Source: Candidatus Segatella mututuai
GTDB taxonomy: Bacteria; Bacteroidota; Bacteroidia; Bacteroidales; Bacteroidaceae
Direction of reading: 5' to 3'
Assembly (NCBI GenBank): GCA_002439605.1
Contig: DJOI01000045.1
Location: forward strand, 1-35,514
DNA length: 35,514 nucleotides
Shown piece after piece: positions 33,832-35,514 of this stretch; the first letter of the stretch is position 1; each line of letters opens with the position of its first letter. The notes beneath the pieces were generated by a model. The model was not told where the DNA came from. It saw only the letters and a list, made by a program, of their open reading frames with translations, and searched no databases. The position numbers were made by a program, and so were the translations under genes.

Positions 33832-34725
33832 ATGATTAACGAATTAGACAGCCAACAGGAAGCCCACCTTTTCGTCACCTCGCTCGACGAATGGACTCTC
33901 GAGCCGCAAGTAATGACATACGGTGGAATACTGATTTGCCGAAAAGGAAAGGCAAGACTGAAAGTAAACTTCAAGGATTGGGAGCTGCACGAAGGGGCGG
34001 TGACGACGATTTTTCCAAACGATGTGGTGTTGCTGACAAAGGAGAAGGAAAACGACTTCAAGGTGGAAATGCTAAAGTACAACGCCTCTTTGCTGCGTGA
34101 GGCAAGCCTTCAGCTGGAACAAACGGTCTATTCTGCCTTGCGCAAGGACCGCTGTAGACAGGACTCTCCTATCGTCACACAAATCATCAACCACATGTTT
34201 GCCCTGCTCAAGTTGTACTTCGAACAAGCAGAATGCACCTGTCTTACACAATTGGTGCTATGCCAGCTGAAAGCTTTTTTCATAGGATTCAACGAATACC
34301 TGCTGCGCAATCCACAATACCAGCCCGATGAAATCAAGTCGTATCGTGTAAGAGAGCTCTTCAACCACTTCATGCGCCTGATGGAAAGAGACTACAAGAC
34401 ATCAAGGGACGTCTACTATTATGCAGAACTGATGAACATCACGCCCAAATATCTCACCAACATCGTAAGACAGGTAACAGGGCACACCCCGAAGACCATC
34501 ATCGACCAGTATGTCATACTCCAAATCAAGATGCAGCTACATCGCAGCCAACAAAGCATCAAGGAAATAGCCTGGGAATATCATTTCTCCGACTCCAGCT
34601 TCTTCTGCCGTTACTTTAAGAAACATACAGGCAAGACGCCACAACAAATCAGAGAACAGACTTCCAACAAGACCAACCAAGAAGAGGAAACAAACCCGGC
34701 AACAGTCCGTAGGCAATCCGTGTGA
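33832..34725 (+). CDS. AraC-family transcriptional regulator
   Basis: A 297-residue protein with an N-terminal cupin-like ligand domain (about 10-120) and a C-terminal AraC/XylS double HTH (about 191-275: the segment with YAELMNITPKYLTNIVRQ and the second helix pair with FSDSSFFCRYFKKHTGKTP). The frame is open further upstream to 33571, but that part overlaps the TolC-like gene and its promoter, and the TACCTTTG box at 33801 supports the ATG at 33832. It is divergent from the efflux operon and probably controls it in response to a small molecule. Its 3' end is 24 nt from the convergent rnhB gene. Confidence 0.92.
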   Translation: MINELDSQQEAHLFVTSLDEWTLEPQVMTYGGILICRKGKARLKVNFKDWELHEGAVTTIFPNDVVLLTKEKENDFKVEMLKYNASLLREASLQLEQTVYSALRKDRCRQDSPIVTQIINHMFALLKLYFEQAECTCLTQLVLCQLKAFFIGFNEYLLRNPQYQPDEIKSYRVRELFNHFMRLMERDYKTSRDVYYYAELMNITPKYLTNIVRQVTGHTPKTIIDQYVILQIKMQLHRSQQSIKEIAWEYHFSDSSFFCRYFKKHTGKTPQQIREQTSNKTNQEEETNPATVRRQSV

Positions 34726-34749
34726 CCCACCCCATCAATCTCTTCCACC

Positions 34750-35358
34750 CTAATCCTTGAATTCGAGAGAAAGCTCGTCCGAGCCCAATAGATTGTAGCT
34801 CATGCGGTGGTAAGGCGTAACCCCATACTCCCGGATGGCAGCCCGATGCTTCTTGGTGGGATAGCCCTTGTTGCTCTTCCAGTCGTACTGAGGATATTCC
34901 TCGGCAAGGGCATCCATGTAGTCGTCGCGATAGGTCTTGGCAAGAATGCTCGCCGCAGCTATCGCCATATACTTGCCGTCGCCCTTCACTATCGTGGCAT
35001 GGGGCAAATCACGATAAGGCTTGAAACGATTGCCGTCCACAATCACGGCCTCCGGACACACCTTGAGTTGGTCGAGCGCCCTGTGCATCGCCAAAATACT
35101 GGCATTGAGGATATTTATCTTGTCTATCTCCTCAGGGGTAACCACGCCCACAGCCCATGCCACGGCATCTTGCTCAATCTGCGTGCGAAGAGCCTTGCGC
35201 TTCTTGTCCGTAAGTTGCTTGCTATCGTTGAGGGCTTCGTTCTGATAGCCTGGAGGCAGAATGACGGCCGCAGCATAGACGCTGCCTGCCAGGCAGCCAC
35301 GGCCCGCCTCATCGCAGCCCGCCTCTACGAGGTCTTTATAATAATGACTTTCCAACAT
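34750..35358 (-). CDS. rnhB: Ribonuclease HII
   Basis: A 202-residue cytoplasmic nuclease that cuts RNA in RNA-DNA hybrids and at single embedded ribonucleotides. Catalytic residues are visible: Asp16 and Glu17 (GCDEAGRG), Asp108 (IVDGN) and Asp145 (KTYRDDYM). The segment SNKGYPTKKHRAAIREYG with TPYHRMSY is typical of the family. The frame is open up to 35412, but a consensus promoter at 35399-35430 lies inside that extension, so the ATG at 35358 is the real start. It is a housekeeping gene, marking the end of the accessory region. Confidence 0.97.
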   Translation of the reverse strand: MLESHYYKDLVEAGCDEAGRGCLAGSVYAAAVILPPGYQNEALNDSKQLTDKKRKALRTQIEQDAVAWAVGVVTPEEIDKINILNASILAMHRALDQLKVCPEAVIVDGNRFKPYRDLPHATIVKGDGKYMAIAAASILAKTYRDDYMDALAEEYPQYDWKSNKGYPTKKHRAAIREYGVTPYHRMSYNLLGSDELSLEFKD

Positions 35359-35398
35359 TTTCCAAATGATGCTTTGCTGTATAAAAAACTCTTTGATG

Positions 35399-35430
35399 CA
35401 AAAGTAGCACAAATAACCGACTTCTACAAA
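35399..35430 (-). promoter_or_regulatory. Promoter of rnhB
   Basis: On the minus strand TTTG (35430-35427), a 20-nt spacer and TACTTTTG (35406-35399): a full consensus match. The predicted start near 35392 leaves a leader of about 34 nt. Confidence 0.75.
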
Positions 35431-35493
35431 TCTTAATGGATTATTTTTTAGGATTACGTATGAAACTATAGGAAAGAAGGCCGATGAAACCAG

Positions 35494-35501
35494 TATCTTT
35501 G
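35494..35501 (+). promoter_or_regulatory. -7 element of a plus-strand gene beyond the window (TATCTTTG)
   Basis: TATCTTTG followed by CA at the right edge matches TAnnTTTG and points out of the window, divergent from rnhB. The gene it would serve is not visible. Confidence 0.5.
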
Positions 35502-35514
35502 CAGAAGATAAGCT

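Overview
This window looks like a chromosomal segment of a Bacteroidales gut or oral anaerobe, most likely Prevotella/Segatella. That is inferred from SusC/SusD pairing, a hybrid two-component system, a C10 (interpain/streptopain) protease with a Prevotella-like C-terminal tail, and Bacteroidota-type promoters (TAnnTTTG, sometimes with TTTG or CTTG about 20 nt upstream) before most transcription units. No phage, IS, CRISPR, tRNA or rRNA was seen.

Layout. (1) 7-8572, minus strand: a five-gene glycan-degradation operon in transcription order tandem-GH43, GH127, heparinase II/III-like lyase, DUF2264 (GH154-type), GH105, ending in a strong hairpin. (2) 8802-12959, plus strand: a 1385-residue hybrid two-component system (HTCS), divergent from the operon. 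(3) 13048-16187: convergent GH97 (+) and single-domain GH43 (-) sharing a bidirectional terminator. (4) 16461-19052, minus: a secreted C10 cysteine protease. (5) 19366-20940, plus: a GH28 polygalacturonase. (6) 21311-29169, plus: SusC, SusD and a third surface lipoprotein with a predicted beta-helix. (7) 29170-29691: a non-coding convergent zone with a terminator, a 21-bp tandem repeat array and a hairpin. (8) 29692-33674, minus: an MFS/HlyD/TolC tripartite efflux operon with a divergent AraC regulator (33832-34725). (9) 34750-35358, minus: RNase HII, followed by a promoter pointing out of the window.

Interpretation. Regions 1-6 form a polysaccharide utilization locus (PUL) for a pectic glycan. 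The SusC/SusD/beta-helix lipoprotein trio and GH28 point to a galacturonan backbone. The minus-strand operon points to arabinose- and uronic-acid-bearing side chains: GH43 and GH127 would remove arabinose, DUF2264 a beta-linked uronic acid, the lyase would create a 4,5-unsaturated uronide and GH105 would remove it. GH97 has the retaining-type aspartate and probably removes alpha-galactose or beta-L-arabinopyranose. The HTCS presumably senses a released oligosaccharide. Rhamnogalacturonan I or a glucuronidated arabinogalactan/AGP linked to pectin fits best; this is inference. The most novel parts are the lyase with an atypical active-site motif, the C10 protease embedded among the glycosidases, three glycosidase promoters sharing an identical -7 box without a -33 box, and candidate operators upstream of GH28 and SusC.
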